Positions 1-7,877 of a stretch of 39,750 nt of DNA are shown here, in pieces. The stretch comes from Ignavibacteria bacterium. GTDB lineage: Bacteria > Bacteroidota > Ignavibacteria > Palsa-1295. Position numbers and translations under genes: made by a program. The stretch is from contig JABDDM010000015.1 of assembly GCA_013287605.1 (NCBI GenBank), forward strand, positions 1 to 39,750, written 5' to 3'. Under the pieces are notes generated by a model that saw nothing but the letters and a program-made list of their open reading frames with translations, did not search any database and was not told the DNA's origin. Numbering within the stretch: the stretch's first letter is position 1; the number at the start of each line of letters is the position of its first letter.

Positions 1-102
1 AGCGGGGGCTGGTAGGCTCCCACTTCCTGAGGCACTCAGAACAGTAGAACCAAGCTGACCGTTAGTCAAGCAAGCAGCTCAAGACGCCTTAAATTTTCAG
101 CC

Positions 103-1395
103 ATGAATTTCGTTAGCCTCTCTTTCCTCTCGATTACTCTACTTCTTTGCACGCCAAAGTTCGCTAATTGCCAATGGGTTCAAACCTCACTCACCAACAC
201 TACTGTCCGTGCATTTTGCTTGAGTGGGACGAACACATCGTCGCAAATGCTTTTTGCAGGGACTCAGTCCGAAGGCGTTTTTCGCTCTACCGATGACGGT
301 GCAACTTGGGCTGCGGCCAATACCGGGATGGATACCTATGTAGCGGCTCTTGCGACGACCGGCACGAACACATCGTCGCCGATGCTCTTTGCTGGGACAA
401 GTGTCGGTGTTTTTCTCTCGCCCGATAACGGTCTGAGTTGGGCTGCCGTCAATAACGGGATGGGTACCACCAATGTATATGCCCTTGCAGTTCGTGACAC
501 TAACGTATCAGCGCCGAAGCTCTTTGCAGCTACTAATAGCGGCGTGTTTCTCTCGTCCGACAACGGTCTAAGCTGGAGTCCCGTTAATTCTGGCATGGGC
601 GGCATTGATGTATTTGCCCTGGCGGTGATTGGCACGAATCTCTTTGCAGGGACCAGCATCGGTGTTTTTCTCTCGACCAACAACGGCACCACTTGGCATC
701 CGGTAAATTTTGGCATAGCGAACACAGTTGTCCTGGCGTTTGCGGTCATCAGTGCGAACACATCGTCGCCGACACTCTTTGCAGGGACGTTGCACGAGGG
801 CGTTTATCTCTCGTCGAACAACGGAGCAAGCTGGGTGAATGTTAGAACAGGTTTGATAAACCCCAATATTACGGCCCTCGCAGTAAAAGCCCCAGACTCA
901 TCATCGCCAACACTCTTCGCTGGGACGTTCGACGCGGTAGGAGAGCCCGGAGGCGTGTTTCTTTCGACCGACAAAGGTACAAGCTGGGCTGCAATCAATA
1001 TCGGCTTGACAAACAAGGATACTCGCTCACTTGCAATCAGTGTCCCGTATCTATTTGCTGGGACTAACGGTAGTGGCGTCTGGCGACGTCCTCTCTCAGA
1101 ACTGAGTATTGTCTCGCCCAATGAGCTGTCAATGACGTTCGGACTAGACCAAAATTACCCCAATCCATTCAACCCCTCAACCGAGATCAGCTTCACGCTG
1201 TCTGAGCGCAGCATGGTCCAGCTTGATGTCTTCGATATGCTTGGACGGAAGCTTCAGACGCTCGTGCATGGTGAGATGGAAGCGGGTCTGCACAGTATGC
1301 GATTCGATGCAGTTCATCTGGCGAGAGGGATTTATACTGCGTGTCTCACGGCGAATGGCGGGCGCCGGGAGATGAAAATGGTGCTAGGGAGGTAA
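103..1395 (+). CDS. Secreted beta-propeller protein with type IX secretion sorting domain
   Basis: A 430-residue protein with an N-terminal signal peptide (hydrophobic residues about 4-17, likely cleavage after ANC near residue 23). The middle is a chain of repeats of about 45 residues, each with an Asp-box/BNR motif of the form S-x-D/N-N/D-G-x-S/T-W (STDDGATW, SPDNGLSW, SSDNGLSW, STNNGTTW, SSNNGASW, STDKGTSW) preceded by LFAGT. Such repeats form sortilin-like propellers. The last 80 or so residues are a classic T9SS type A sorting domain: NYPNPFNPST, then a VFDMLGRK strand and a short GG-R-KMVL end. By family knowledge it is exported by T9SS and processed at the cell surface; the ligand is unknown. 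Repeat units are also similar at DNA level (13-mer GAACACATCGTCG three times), implying recent amplification or homogenisation. It is monocistronic as seen here. Confidence 0.85.
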   Translation: MNFVSLSFLSITLLLCTPKFANCQWVQTSLTNTTVRAFCLSGTNTSSQMLFAGTQSEGVFRSTDDGATWAAANTGMDTYVAALATTGTNTSSPMLFAGTSVGVFLSPDNGLSWAAVNNGMGTTNVYALAVRDTNVSAPKLFAATNSGVFLSSDNGLSWSPVNSGMGGIDVFALAVIGTNLFAGTSIGVFLSTNNGTTWHPVNFGIANTVVLAFAVISANTSSPTLFAGTLHEGVYLSSNNGASWVNVRTGLINPNITALAVKAPDSSSPTLFAGTFDAVGEPGGVFLSTDKGTSWAAINIGLTNKDTRSLAISVPYLFAGTNGSGVWRRPLSELSIVSPNELSMTFGLDQNYPNPFNPSTEISFTLSERSMVQLDVFDMLGRKLQTLVHGEMEAGLHSMRFDAVHLARGIYTACLTANGGRREMKMVLGR

Positions 1396-1403
1396 GTGAA
1401 ATG

Positions 1404-1424
1404 AAAAACCCGACGCATGTCGGG
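1404..1424 (-). terminator. Rho-independent terminator, mainly for hicBA
   Basis: Inverted repeat CCCGAC-GCAT-GTCGGG at 1409-1424. Read on the minus strand the stem is followed directly by TTTTT (1408-1404), a textbook terminator for the minus-strand hicBA pair. On the plus strand the nearest T run (1434-1438) is 10 bases past the stem, so it may also end the T9SS gene less efficiently. Confidence 0.7.
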
Positions 1425-1448
1425 CGGACTCACTTTTTGCTTAATTAA

Positions 1449-1576
1449 TCAGGGTTTACGTTTTTCTATTTTCTTTGCCAGAATTTTTACGGTTGCTTTA
1501 GTTGCGAATGCTTCTTTCCCCGCAGGGGATATATCATTCCATGCATCTAATGTTTTCTGATTACTCTTAACGACAT
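1449..1576 (-). pseudogene. Out-of-frame C-terminal remainder of hicA
   Basis: Directly downstream of the HicA-like ORF, and one frame off, the minus strand stays open to a TGA at 1449-1451. It encodes roughly D-V-V-K-S-N-Q-K-T-L-D-A-W-N-D-I, then a Lys-rich tail ending KIEKRKP. In longer HicA-like proteins the sequence after PVPE runs on as a hydrophobic-V/I-K-N-x-L-type helix, and this segment supplies that. Joining the two parts needs one extra base near 1577. The hicBA terminator starts only about 25 bases beyond this stop, which fits the longer version as the ancestral gene. Either the toxin gene is broken or the sequence has a one-base error here. Confidence 0.55.
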
Positions 1577-1741
1577 CTCAGGAACAGGATCAATATGCGA
1601 AGAGAAGGTAATAGGCCTCGTCAGGCCGGGCTTTCCCCAGAATTCGTGACCACCTTTTGTGCGAATGAACTTACAGCCTTGATATTTGAGATACTTGCGA
1701 TAGTCCGCTAAACTGACATTCCGAGTTCGGACTAGCCCCAT
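1547..1741 (-). CDS. hicA: HicA-like mRNA interferase toxin, probably truncated by frameshift
   Basis: A 64-residue ORF resembling the long HicA subfamily: an N-terminal V-R-x-V-S-L-x-D-Y-R-K-Y-L segment, a GCKFIRTKGGHEFW core with the catalytic-type His after GG, then RPITFSSHIDPVPE. HicA toxins are small double-stranded RNA-binding-fold ribonucleases that cleave mRNA and are neutralised by HicB. The ORF ends abruptly after PVPEMSLRVIRKH, while the expected C-terminal helix continues in another frame to 1449. The start ATG overlaps the hicB stop by one base (TAATG), so the pair is translationally coupled with the antitoxin first, as is common in HicBA. Family assignment is fairly sure; activity of the truncated form is doubtful. 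Confidence 0.65.
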   Translation of the reverse strand: MGLVRTRNVSLADYRKYLKYQGCKFIRTKGGHEFWGKPGLTRPITFSSHIDPVPEMSLRVIRKH

Positions 1742-2133
1742 TAAGCGTAAGCGGGGAAGCGGACCGTTCCGGATGCGACGACGACTTGTCCCTTGTCTAC
1801 TCGCTTTTTGAACTCCTTATTCCTGTTGACCATTTCATTGAAGGAGGGAGGTTTAATCGGGGACGTTCCGGCGGCATCAGCCGTCCAACCGTGCGCCAAT
1901 AAATCTTCGTGCAGCGTGTTGTTCTCGAAAGTATACTGTAGATAACCTTCCAGCACGGTGTCGAAGGACTCCATAGCAGCCTCTTTGGACTCACCGTAGC
2001 CTGTTAGATCAAGCTCCGGAGCATAGACAAAGAAAATCCCATCCTCCTGATAAAGCAGAACAAGAAGGTTCATCTCAACACCAGTTGTACCATCTAAAAG
2101 ATTCTTGGTGGAAATCTTAGCCATATCTTGCAT
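1741..2133 (-). CDS. hicB: HicB-family antitoxin
   Basis: A 130-residue protein whose middle (about residues 20-75) has the HicB partial RNase-H-like fold signature: LLVLLYQEDGIFFVYAPELDLTGYGES, then K-E-A-x-x-x-F-D-x-V-L-E-x-Y-L and a closing L-L-A-H-G-W. HicB binds and blocks the HicA toxin, and often represses its own promoter through a C-terminal DNA-binding tail. The tail here (about residues 90-130) is basic, with no clear helix-turn-helix or ribbon-helix-helix that I can identify. It precedes the toxin gene and overlaps it by one base. A second in-frame ATG three codons in (MAKIST) is an equally plausible start. Upstream on the minus strand is a GGAG about 15 bases before the first ATG. 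Confidence 0.75.
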   Translation of the reverse strand: MQDMAKISTKNLLDGTTGVEMNLLVLLYQEDGIFFVYAPELDLTGYGESKEAAMESFDTVLEGYLQYTFENNTLHEDLLAHGWTADAAGTSPIKPPSFNEMVNRNKEFKKRVDKGQVVVASGTVRFPAYA

Positions 2134-2293
2134 TTGTTAGCTCAACTCTCCAGGGCAAACTGCTAGCCTCTCAGAGAAGACAAACCAAGTTTCACTTTTG
2201 CTCCTTGGCGTGCTCTCGCTTCAATGACCTTTACGTGAGCATATGTATTAACTATTCAGCAAGCAAAGCAGTGCCGTTTGCCCTAAAATACAA

Positions 2294-2411
2294 GAGCCAG
2301 ACTACTTCGAATAGGCTGGCTCAGACTGCCGCAGTTGCGGCTGGTATTGTGGCCGGGATCGCATAAACAGTTACTGCGATCCTCTATCCACTACTGCTAT
2401 CCCTTACGGGA
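2294..2411. repeat. Cluster of four short inverted repeats in a gene-poor gap
   Basis: The 445-base stretch 2134-2578 has no convincing gene. Four dyads follow one another in it: GAGCCAG/CTGGCTC (2294-2300/2316-2322), GCCGCA/TGCGGC (2328-2333/2336-2341), GGATCGCA/TGCGATCC (2356-2363/2375-2382) and TCCC/GGGA (2400-2403/2408-2411). The third can pair further through its loop. This could be a structured RNA, a protein-binding region or the remains of a small mobile element; none can be chosen from sequence alone. The part from 2134 to about 2290 should hold the hicBA promoter, but I see no clear element. Confidence 0.4.
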
Positions 2412-2578
2412 CAGAACACTGACACGAATAATATCTGACTCTCAAACACCACAAAAAGTGTACCCATACAAGGAAGCTTCACGTCACAATGGCTCAGTTG
2501 AAATGGCAAAAAGCTTGTGTAGCAGAATCAGCAAATTCTGCCACCCGCCAGATTGAGTCGTGCGAGTATCTTTGCACT

Positions 2579-3502
2579 ATGAAAAAACGCGTGATCGATC
2601 GTATCCTCGTTCAGATCTGCCTCGTGGTCGTTTGTAGCTGTCATCCGCTTCCGAGTAATCCCATCTATAAGATCCCGCCGACAAACTCTGTCAACGATGC
2701 TCTCGACCAACTTGTCACTGCGATCAATTCCTATGATACCGCTCGTTTCTGGCGAACATTCACATGGGAGGCCACTCACACCGATCTTGGTCGCGAATGG
2801 ACGCAGAGCACATTGGATTCTTTATCGGGACACCACATCGCGTTTGTTATGACCGACAGTGTTTCTTTTCTTCACACTGTTCACAACGAGACTGACACTG
2901 CCCTCTACGCAAATGTTCGGGTCAACATTTTGCTTTCCGGCAAGGAGTCCCGGGTGATCGATACGACTACCATACTCCTTCGTGTTGATTCGGGGAAGTG
3001 GCGGATTGGAGAGTTTTTTTGGAATCGCAAGGCACGACTAGGTGAATACTACCAGGCGCGTGTTGATACCGGAAAGTGGCGGATTGGTGTTTGGGTTCAA
3101 AAGGTGCCCGGCATGATGTATAAGGCACCCCCAACGAACACGATTTTTGAAGCCTTGAAGCTTCTTGAAACTGCGCTCAATGTTAAGGACAGTGCATTAT
3201 ATTGGAATTCGTTTACTTGGGAAAATCGCGAATGGCCTTCCGAAATCGCTCTCACCAAGGAAATGTGGTATTCGCTGACCGATTCCAAGGTATCCATTAA
3301 AATATTGTATTCTACAACCTTCAATCATGCGGTACATAACGACAATGAATACGCGCTCTTCGCTCACTCAATGATAAAATTGGAGGTCTCGGGAGAAAAG
3401 TCAAAGACCTACGGCCCGTTGATGGCAGTACTTCGCGTCGACAACGGCAAATGGGTTGTTGGATCACTCATAGAGCACGGCGCACCGTTCCGAATTCAAT
3501 AA
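2579..3502 (+). CDS. Hypothetical lipoprotein with internal duplication
   Basis: A 307-residue protein from the ATG at 2579. The frame is open further upstream, but this start gives a proper lipoprotein signal: basic MKKR, a hydrophobic stretch, and lipobox V-C-S-C with the lipidated Cys at residue 21. The mature part holds two copies of a domain of about 130 residues. Each opens with Y-K-x-P-P-T-N (YKIPPTNSV and YKAPPTNTI), continues with A-L-x-x-L-x-x-A-x-N and F-T-W-E, and ends with L-R-V-D-x-G-K-W. A shorter duplication, RVDSGKWRIG/RVDTGKWRIG, joins them. The domain reads like a nuclear-transport-factor-2-like or SnoaL-like fold (a tentative guess from length and strand pattern). No function can be given. 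Confidence 0.65.
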   Translation: MKKRVIDRILVQICLVVVCSCHPLPSNPIYKIPPTNSVNDALDQLVTAINSYDTARFWRTFTWEATHTDLGREWTQSTLDSLSGHHIAFVMTDSVSFLHTVHNETDTALYANVRVNILLSGKESRVIDTTTILLRVDSGKWRIGEFFWNRKARLGEYYQARVDTGKWRIGVWVQKVPGMMYKAPPTNTIFEALKLLETALNVKDSALYWNSFTWENREWPSEIALTKEMWYSLTDSKVSIKILYSTTFNHAVHNDNEYALFAHSMIKLEVSGEKSKTYGPLMAVLRVDNGKWVVGSLIEHGAPFRIQ

Positions 3503-3514
3503 CTAAGCCAGGCC

Positions 3515-4021
3515 ATGGACATCCGCTCAATACAAAAACCACTAAAGGACCGGTATCGACAGGAGGCTTCGGCGGCATTCATTACGTTGCATGCTGAAGG
3601 ATCTACGAAAGACACTCCGATCGCATGCTCCGTTGATATCGGTCGCGCATTGCTCGAAGCAGAAGCGCACAAGGGTGTTGGCGGAGGAGGCGGTGCTTGC
3701 TCAGGAGATCTTCTGCTTGGTGCGCTGGCGGCTTGCGCCCAGATCACATGTCAGATGGTCGCTGCTGCGATGAACATCACGACGAATGATATTAAGATAG
3801 TAGTCGATGGCGATCTCGATCTTCGCGGGACATTGGGTTTCGCCGATGTGCCAGTTGGGTTCTCCGAGATACGACTCCGCATTGCGATCGATGCACCAGA
3901 AGCGGATCCGGCGCAGTTGCAATCGCTCTTTGAGAAGACGGAGAAGTATTGTGTTGTGCTTCAAACACTCCTCAGTTCTACTGTGGTCAAGTCGAGCATG
4001 GAGTTGACGCCGACTGTTTAG
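3515..4021 (+). CDS. OsmC/Ohr-family peroxiredoxin-like protein
   Basis: A 168-residue OsmC-fold protein. It contains the glycine-rich turn GVGGGGGACSGDLLLGALAACAQITCQM with cysteines at 74 and 79, and a second conserved Cys at 146 (EKYCVV), the two positions that form the peroxide-reducing disulfide in the OsmC family. Members reduce organic hydroperoxides in the cytoplasm using lipoyl or thiol partners. The length is typical of the YhfA/OsmC-like branch rather than Ohr, so the exact substrate is uncertain. The ATG at 3515 follows the upstream lipoprotein by 12 bases, so the two may be co-transcribed although they look functionally unrelated. A hairpin lies just past the stop. Confidence 0.85.
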   Translation: MDIRSIQKPLKDRYRQEASAAFITLHAEGSTKDTPIACSVDIGRALLEAEAHKGVGGGGGACSGDLLLGALAACAQITCQMVAAAMNITTNDIKIVVDGDLDLRGTLGFADVPVGFSEIRLRIAIDAPEADPAQLQSLFEKTEKYCVVLQTLLSSTVVKSSMELTPTV

Positions 4022-4034
4022 CACCAGAAGAAAG

Positions 4035-4056
4035 AGGCCGGATTTGTGCCCGGCCT
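4035..4056. terminator. Bidirectional hairpin between convergent genes
   Basis: AGGCCGG (4035-4041) and CCGGCCT (4050-4056) form a 7-bp stem with an 8-base loop in the 71-base gap between the plus-strand osmC-like gene and the minus-strand lipoprotein gene. On the minus strand the stem is followed by a T-rich run (TCTTTCTTC); on the plus strand only by TTCT. It probably serves both genes. Confidence 0.55.
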
Positions 4057-4092
4057 TCTGCATGCAGCATGTTGTTTGACGTTACGGTGCCG

Positions 4093-4836
4093 TTAACGTA
4101 CCTTGAATGGCGCTTCGATGTGCCAGCCGTTTCCATTGACATCTTTGATGTCAAGTTTATAGACATAATTGCCTGCTACTGATGCGCCTCCAGTGTTGAA
4201 GTCCGCATTGTCGTAGACAAAGAATGGGAAGTGACTGTGTCCTGCCATTCCGTTGAATCGATGTTCAAGTGTATCATTGAGCTTTGGAACATCTGTACTG
4301 ACCAGCGTCGTATCGTTTCTCGCATTGTTGCGCAGCGATAGGCCGCTTACGTGAAACGGGAAGAGGTTATTTGGAATGATCGGCCCCGACACCGAATCGG
4401 GTGAGCGGCCGGTGGTGCCGGGATTCGGCACATTCATCCAAACAAGAAATACTCCCTTTCCTTTTGAGAACTCCGTTGTGTCGAAGTCAAAGACTTCATG
4501 GAAATGATTTGCAACGATGCCCGCAAGAAGCTCCCAATCATATGGCGGTTTGTGCGCTGCACCTGGACCGATACCCAGCGCCGGGGTATCGATGACGTGG
4601 TTCGGGGGTGGAAGAAGCTTGCTAGTGGTCAGTAAGCCTTCCACATAATTCGAGGCGGCGGTTCCAATCGGTGCCGAAATAACGTGCATATCGGTTGGCG
4701 ACCAGGTAGGGTTGCCAATTTTCGTCGTTGTTATTTGGAGCGCATTGGTCGGCTGTGTTGTCGAATCAGACTTGCAACTGCTAAGCACTGCCGCAAAAAG
4801 TAAGATGCAACCGAGAATCCATTTGTTTGTATTCAT
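4093..4836 (-). CDS. Hypothetical lipoprotein
   Basis: A 247-residue predicted lipoprotein from the ATG at 4836; a TTG three codons earlier is also in frame but less likely. The signal is MNTNKW followed by a hydrophobic stretch and lipobox L-S-S-C with Cys at 21, then a Ser/Thr-rich linker (CKSDSTTQPTN). The mature protein has notable H-rich spots (NHFHEVFDFD and GHSHFPFF) and closes with a strand-rich segment V-Y-K-L-D-I-K-D-V-N-G-N-G-W-H that could be an Ig-like end. I do not recognise the family. It is transcribed alone and convergent with the osmC-like gene, and it shares a 190-base divergent gap with the next lipoprotein gene. Confidence 0.65.
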   Translation of the reverse strand: MNTNKWILGCILLFAAVLSSCKSDSTTQPTNALQITTTKIGNPTWSPTDMHVISAPIGTAASNYVEGLLTTSKLLPPPNHVIDTPALGIGPGAAHKPPYDWELLAGIVANHFHEVFDFDTTEFSKGKGVFLVWMNVPNPGTTGRSPDSVSGPIIPNNLFPFHVSGLSLRNNARNDTTLVSTDVPKLNDTLEHRFNGMAGHSHFPFFVYDNADFNTGGASVAGNYVYKLDIKDVNGNGWHIEAPFKVR

Positions 4837-5027
4837 ATGAAGCAACGATAGTTGTTTATATCACCAAAGTGTGGTGTCGCTCCTCGAAATTATCTCATTA
4901 GGACCTCGGAGTTGTCAGGGAATTGTCAATTGTGAGGAAAGGTGAATTAAAATTTCTGTTATTCGCGGAACATGGGTGACCTTCGCGGGTTCAATAGAGA
5001 AAGGCAAGTGCCTCTTCCCAAAACCAA

Positions 5028-5816
5028 ATGCGTCTATTCGTTTCGATTCTTTTCTCTCTACTAATGCTCTCAGGCTGCACAGCCGGACTGGGCAATACGA
5101 ATCCTAATCCATTTTTCAAAGCCTTCAACGATAACTCAACTTCCGAACTACGGACGATTCTTGAGGAGTGGAAATACTCGGAGGGGAATAGAGACACAGC
5201 CAACCTCACACCGATCGAACGCGAGGCACTCGAGGTTTTCAAACTTGGATACTTCTCAAAGCCACAGGACTCAGCGACAATGGCTTATCCGTTTTTTCTC
5301 GTGCAGGATAGCATTCGATACTGCATCGGGCACGAAACGATTGAGGAAGAGTCGTGGTGGAGCTACGCACAAAGGCATAAGTCGCTTCACGCTTCCGAGC
5401 CGCGTGAACGGAATCGCACTCACCACTGGATTTACGACTCTCCGATTCGATCGGTGCTAATTCCGAGCGCTGTGACACCTCCTAACACACTTCATACGGG
5501 CGGTAAGTATTATTCCTACCTCAACATGTTCCTTTGGGGCAACCCAGAGGGTTACACACTCGCGAGGCCTCCTGGCTGGGTTCCAGATGGCATCCGCAGA
5601 AAGCGTGGTGCCTTTGTGACTCAACTTCTCGCTCGATTGGGTTATAGTGAGCCATCACTCACTAATGAGGTGGTAATCGTAATGTTCGATTCAACGCTTC
5701 GGACTGCTCATTTCAATCTCACGTACGGAACTGGCAGCATATTCGATCAGCTCGTCGCGACAAAGGATAGTTCTTGGAAGATCGTGGCGAAAGAAGGTAG
5801 CTGGATCGTCGATTGA
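5028..5816 (+). CDS. Hypothetical lipoprotein
   Basis: A 262-residue protein with a clear lipoprotein signal: MRLF, a hydrophobic stretch and L-S-G-C with Cys at 17. The mature region begins with a helical part (E-L-R-T-I-L-E-E-W-K, then P-I-E-R-E-A-L-E-V-F) and is rich in W and Y. It ends in a strand-turn pattern (V-V-I-V-M-F-D-S-T-L, then D-S-S-W-K-I-V-A-K-E-G-S-W), reminiscent of the small NTF2-like repeats of the lipoprotein at 2579, but the similarity is too weak to call homology. No function is assigned. It is divergent from the minus-strand lipoprotein gene. It is followed by 248 bases without a gene, filled by two hairpins, before lepA. Confidence 0.65.
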   Translation: MRLFVSILFSLLMLSGCTAGLGNTNPNPFFKAFNDNSTSELRTILEEWKYSEGNRDTANLTPIEREALEVFKLGYFSKPQDSATMAYPFFLVQDSIRYCIGHETIEEESWWSYAQRHKSLHASEPRERNRTHHWIYDSPIRSVLIPSAVTPPNTLHTGGKYYSYLNMFLWGNPEGYTLARPPGWVPDGIRRKRGAFVTQLLARLGYSEPSLTNEVVIVMFDSTLRTAHFNLTYGTGSIFDQLVATKDSSWKIVAKEGSWIVD

Positions 5817-5837
5817 GATTCATGTTCTTCGCGGAAA

Positions 5838-5962
5838 GATATGGCATGGCAAGGAAATCCCCAGCATTTCGTTGCCTGCCATATCAGGGGGCAAGTATGA
5901 TGTTTGAAGGAGTCAAGAAGAATCGCACATTCGGCCTTTCATACTTCATACTTGCCCCTTGG
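5838..5962. repeat. Two adjacent long hairpins upstream of lepA
   Basis: First hairpin, 5838-5885: GATATGGCA pairs with TGCCATATC (5877-5885), then GGCAA with TTGCC and GAAAT with ATTTC, broken only by a one-base bulge and one mismatch, around loop CCCCAGC. Second hairpin: GGGGCAAGTATGA (5888-5900) pairs perfectly with TCATACTTGCCCC (5946-5958) around a 45-base spacer, with outer wobble pairs extending it to about 5884/5962. The stems sit back to back in a non-coding gap. They could be a REP-like or MITE-like remnant, a transcription barrier, or a leader structure. There is no clear T tract. Confidence 0.5.
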
Positions 5963-6064
5963 AGCCCTTCCATCGATAAGCGTGTTTCCCGCGTGTCAAA
6001 TTCTGCCTGCTAATGGCGGAAATCACCAGATTTTAGTTTGCACTAGGGAGTACTGTAGCAGGGC

Positions 6065-7867
6065 ATGGCATTAGACCACATTCGTAATTTTTGCATCATT
6101 GCCCATATCGACCACGGTAAATCCACGCTCGCTGACAAGCTCCTCCTCGAAACGAATACGATCCAGGCGCGTGAAATGACGAATAACCAGGTCCTTGATG
6201 ATATGGACCTGGAGCAGGAGCGTGGTATTACAATCAAGCTCCACGCGATCCAGATGAAATATCTGGCTCCGGATGGCATCGAGTATACCTATAACATGGT
6301 CGATACTCCCGGTCATGTCGATTTTACCTATGAAGTATCACGATCTCTTGCTGCCTGTGAAGGCGCTATTCTTGTCGTCGACGCAACGCAGGGAGTTGAG
6401 GCACAGACGATCGCCAATCTTTATCTCGCCATCGACGCCGGACTCGAGATCGTACCTGTGCTCAACAAGGTCGATCTGCAATCGGCGATGATCGATGAAG
6501 TCAGCCAGCAGATCATTGAACTTCTGGGATGCAAGAAAGAGGATATTATCAAAGCGAGTGCGAAGGCTGGGATCGGTATCCACGATGTTCTCGAAGCGGT
6601 TCGGCTGAGGGTGCCTCCGCCATCAGGTGATGTCAATGCTCCACTCAGATGTCTGATCTTCGATTCTGTCTTTGATTCGTATCGCGGCTCGATCGTCTAT
6701 ATGCGCGTGATGGAAGGGACGATCAAGGAAGGCGACGAGATCATGTTCATGTCGAACAAAAATCGGTATCGCGTCGAGGAGCTGGGCACGTTGAAGATGG
6801 GCCGCGAGAAGAAGTCGCAGTTGTCCGCAGGGGATGTTGGTTATTTGATTGCCGGTGTTCGCAACGTGAAAGATACGCGAGTTGGTGACACCGTAACGCA
6901 TTTCCGGAATGGTGTTGCCACAGCAATTGAGGGATTCAAAGAATCCAAGCCAATGGTCTTTGCGGGTGTCTATCCGCAATCGGCAGAGGACTTCGCTGAG
7001 CTAAGGGATTCGCTCGATCGACTGTCACTAAATGACTCTTCGCTCGTATATGAACCTGAAAGCTCCGTCGCCCTCGGGTTCGGCTTTCGTTGCGGGTTCC
7101 TTGGGTTGCTCCATATGGAGATCATCCAGGAACGCCTGGACCGCGAATTCAATCAAAATATTGTTACCACCGTACCAAACGTAGAATTTCGCGTTACTAC
7201 AACGTCGGGAGAGATTATTCTGGTGGATAACCCGAGCGCAATGCCGGAGCCAAGCAGGATCGCAAAGATCGAGGAGCCATACATCAAGGCGCAGATCATT
7301 GTGCCTAGCGAATATGTGGGCGCTATCATGCAGCTCGCAAACGATCGCCGTGGCACGTACAAGACGACAAGCTATCTCGATCCGACGCGCGCAGATATTC
7401 ACTATGAATTCCCGCTCTCGGAGATCATCTTCGACTTCTACGACAAGTTGAAGTCGATCTCGCGTGGGTATGCATCGCTCGACTACGAATTCATTGAGAA
7501 TCGCGAGTCTGACTTGGTAAAGCTCGACATCTTACTCAATGGCGATCCGGTCGATGCGTTCAGTACGATCGTGCATAGTGAGAAGGCGTTTGAATGGGGG
7601 AAGAAGCTCTGCGCGAAACTTCGCGAACTCATTCCTCGTCATATGTTCGAAGTTGCCATCCAGGCAGCGATCGGCAACAAGATCATTGCTCGTGAAACGG
7701 TGCGCGCGATGCGCAAGGATGTCACGGCCAAATGTTATGGTGGCGATATTTCGCGAAAGCGCAAGCTCTTGGAGAAGCAGAAGGAAGGTAAGAAGCGGAT
7801 GAAGCAGGTCGGACGCATTGAGGTGCCACAAGAGGCATTCCTCGCGGTCCTTCAGATCACAGATTAA
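6065..7867 (+). CDS. lepA: Elongation factor 4 (LepA GTPase)
   Basis: A 600-residue translational GTPase of full family length. Visible motifs are the P-loop AHIDHGKST (about residues 13-21), [14 protein letters not shown], the LepA-type insertion of domain II, and the diagnostic C-terminal domain with [24 protein letters not shown]4 binds the ribosome near the A site and can promote back-translocation or help 30S assembly and translation under stress. It is cytoplasmic and membrane-associated. The ATG at 6065 begins the conserved N-terminal segment [20 protein letters not shown]. It is followed after 10 bases by lepB, a common pairing in bacteria. Confidence 0.97.
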   Translation: MALDHIRNFCIIAHIDHGKSTLADKLLLETNTIQAREMTNNQVLDDMDLEQERGITIKLHAIQMKYLAPDGIEYTYNMVDTPGHVDFTYEVSRSLAACEGAILVVDATQGVEAQTIANLYLAIDAGLEIVPVLNKVDLQSAMIDEVSQQIIELLGCKKEDIIKASAKAGIGIHDVLEAVRLRVPPPSGDVNAPLRCLIFDSVFDSYRGSIVYMRVMEGTIKEGDEIMFMSNKNRYRVEELGTLKMGREKKSQLSAGDVGYLIAGVRNVKDTRVGDTVTHFRNGVATAIEGFKESKPMVFAGVYPQSAEDFAELRDSLDRLSLNDSSLVYEPESSVALGFGFRCGFLGLLHMEIIQERLDREFNQNIVTTVPNVEFRVTTTSGEIILVDNPSAMPEPSRIAKIEEPYIKAQIIVPSEYVGAIMQLANDRRGTYKTTSYLDPTRADIHYEFPLSEIIFDFYDKLKSISRGYASLDYEFIENRESDLVKLDILLNGDPVDAFSTIVHSEKAFEWGKKLCAKLRELIPRHMFEVAIQAAIGNKIIARETVRAMRKDVTAKCYGGDISRKRKLLEKQKEGKKRMKQVGRIEVPQEAFLAVLQITD

Positions 7868-7877
7868 CCGGACGTGA

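Noticed and set aside
336-761. Long minus-strand ORF inside the T9SS gene
   Set aside because: A shadow frame created by the repeated sense-strand codons; the sense protein has clear domains.
2351-2411. Possible tRNA gene
   Set aside because: Stem-loops are present, but there is no T-loop motif (GGTTCRANNCC) or acceptor stem pairing.
2335-2556. 73-codon plus-strand ORF
   Set aside because: It overlaps the inverted-repeat cluster, has no ribosome site or family features and overlaps the next frame; likely chance.
5813-6013. 66-codon plus-strand ORF after the lipoprotein
   Set aside because: It runs through both long hairpins and its residue composition is not protein-like; the hairpins explain the region better.
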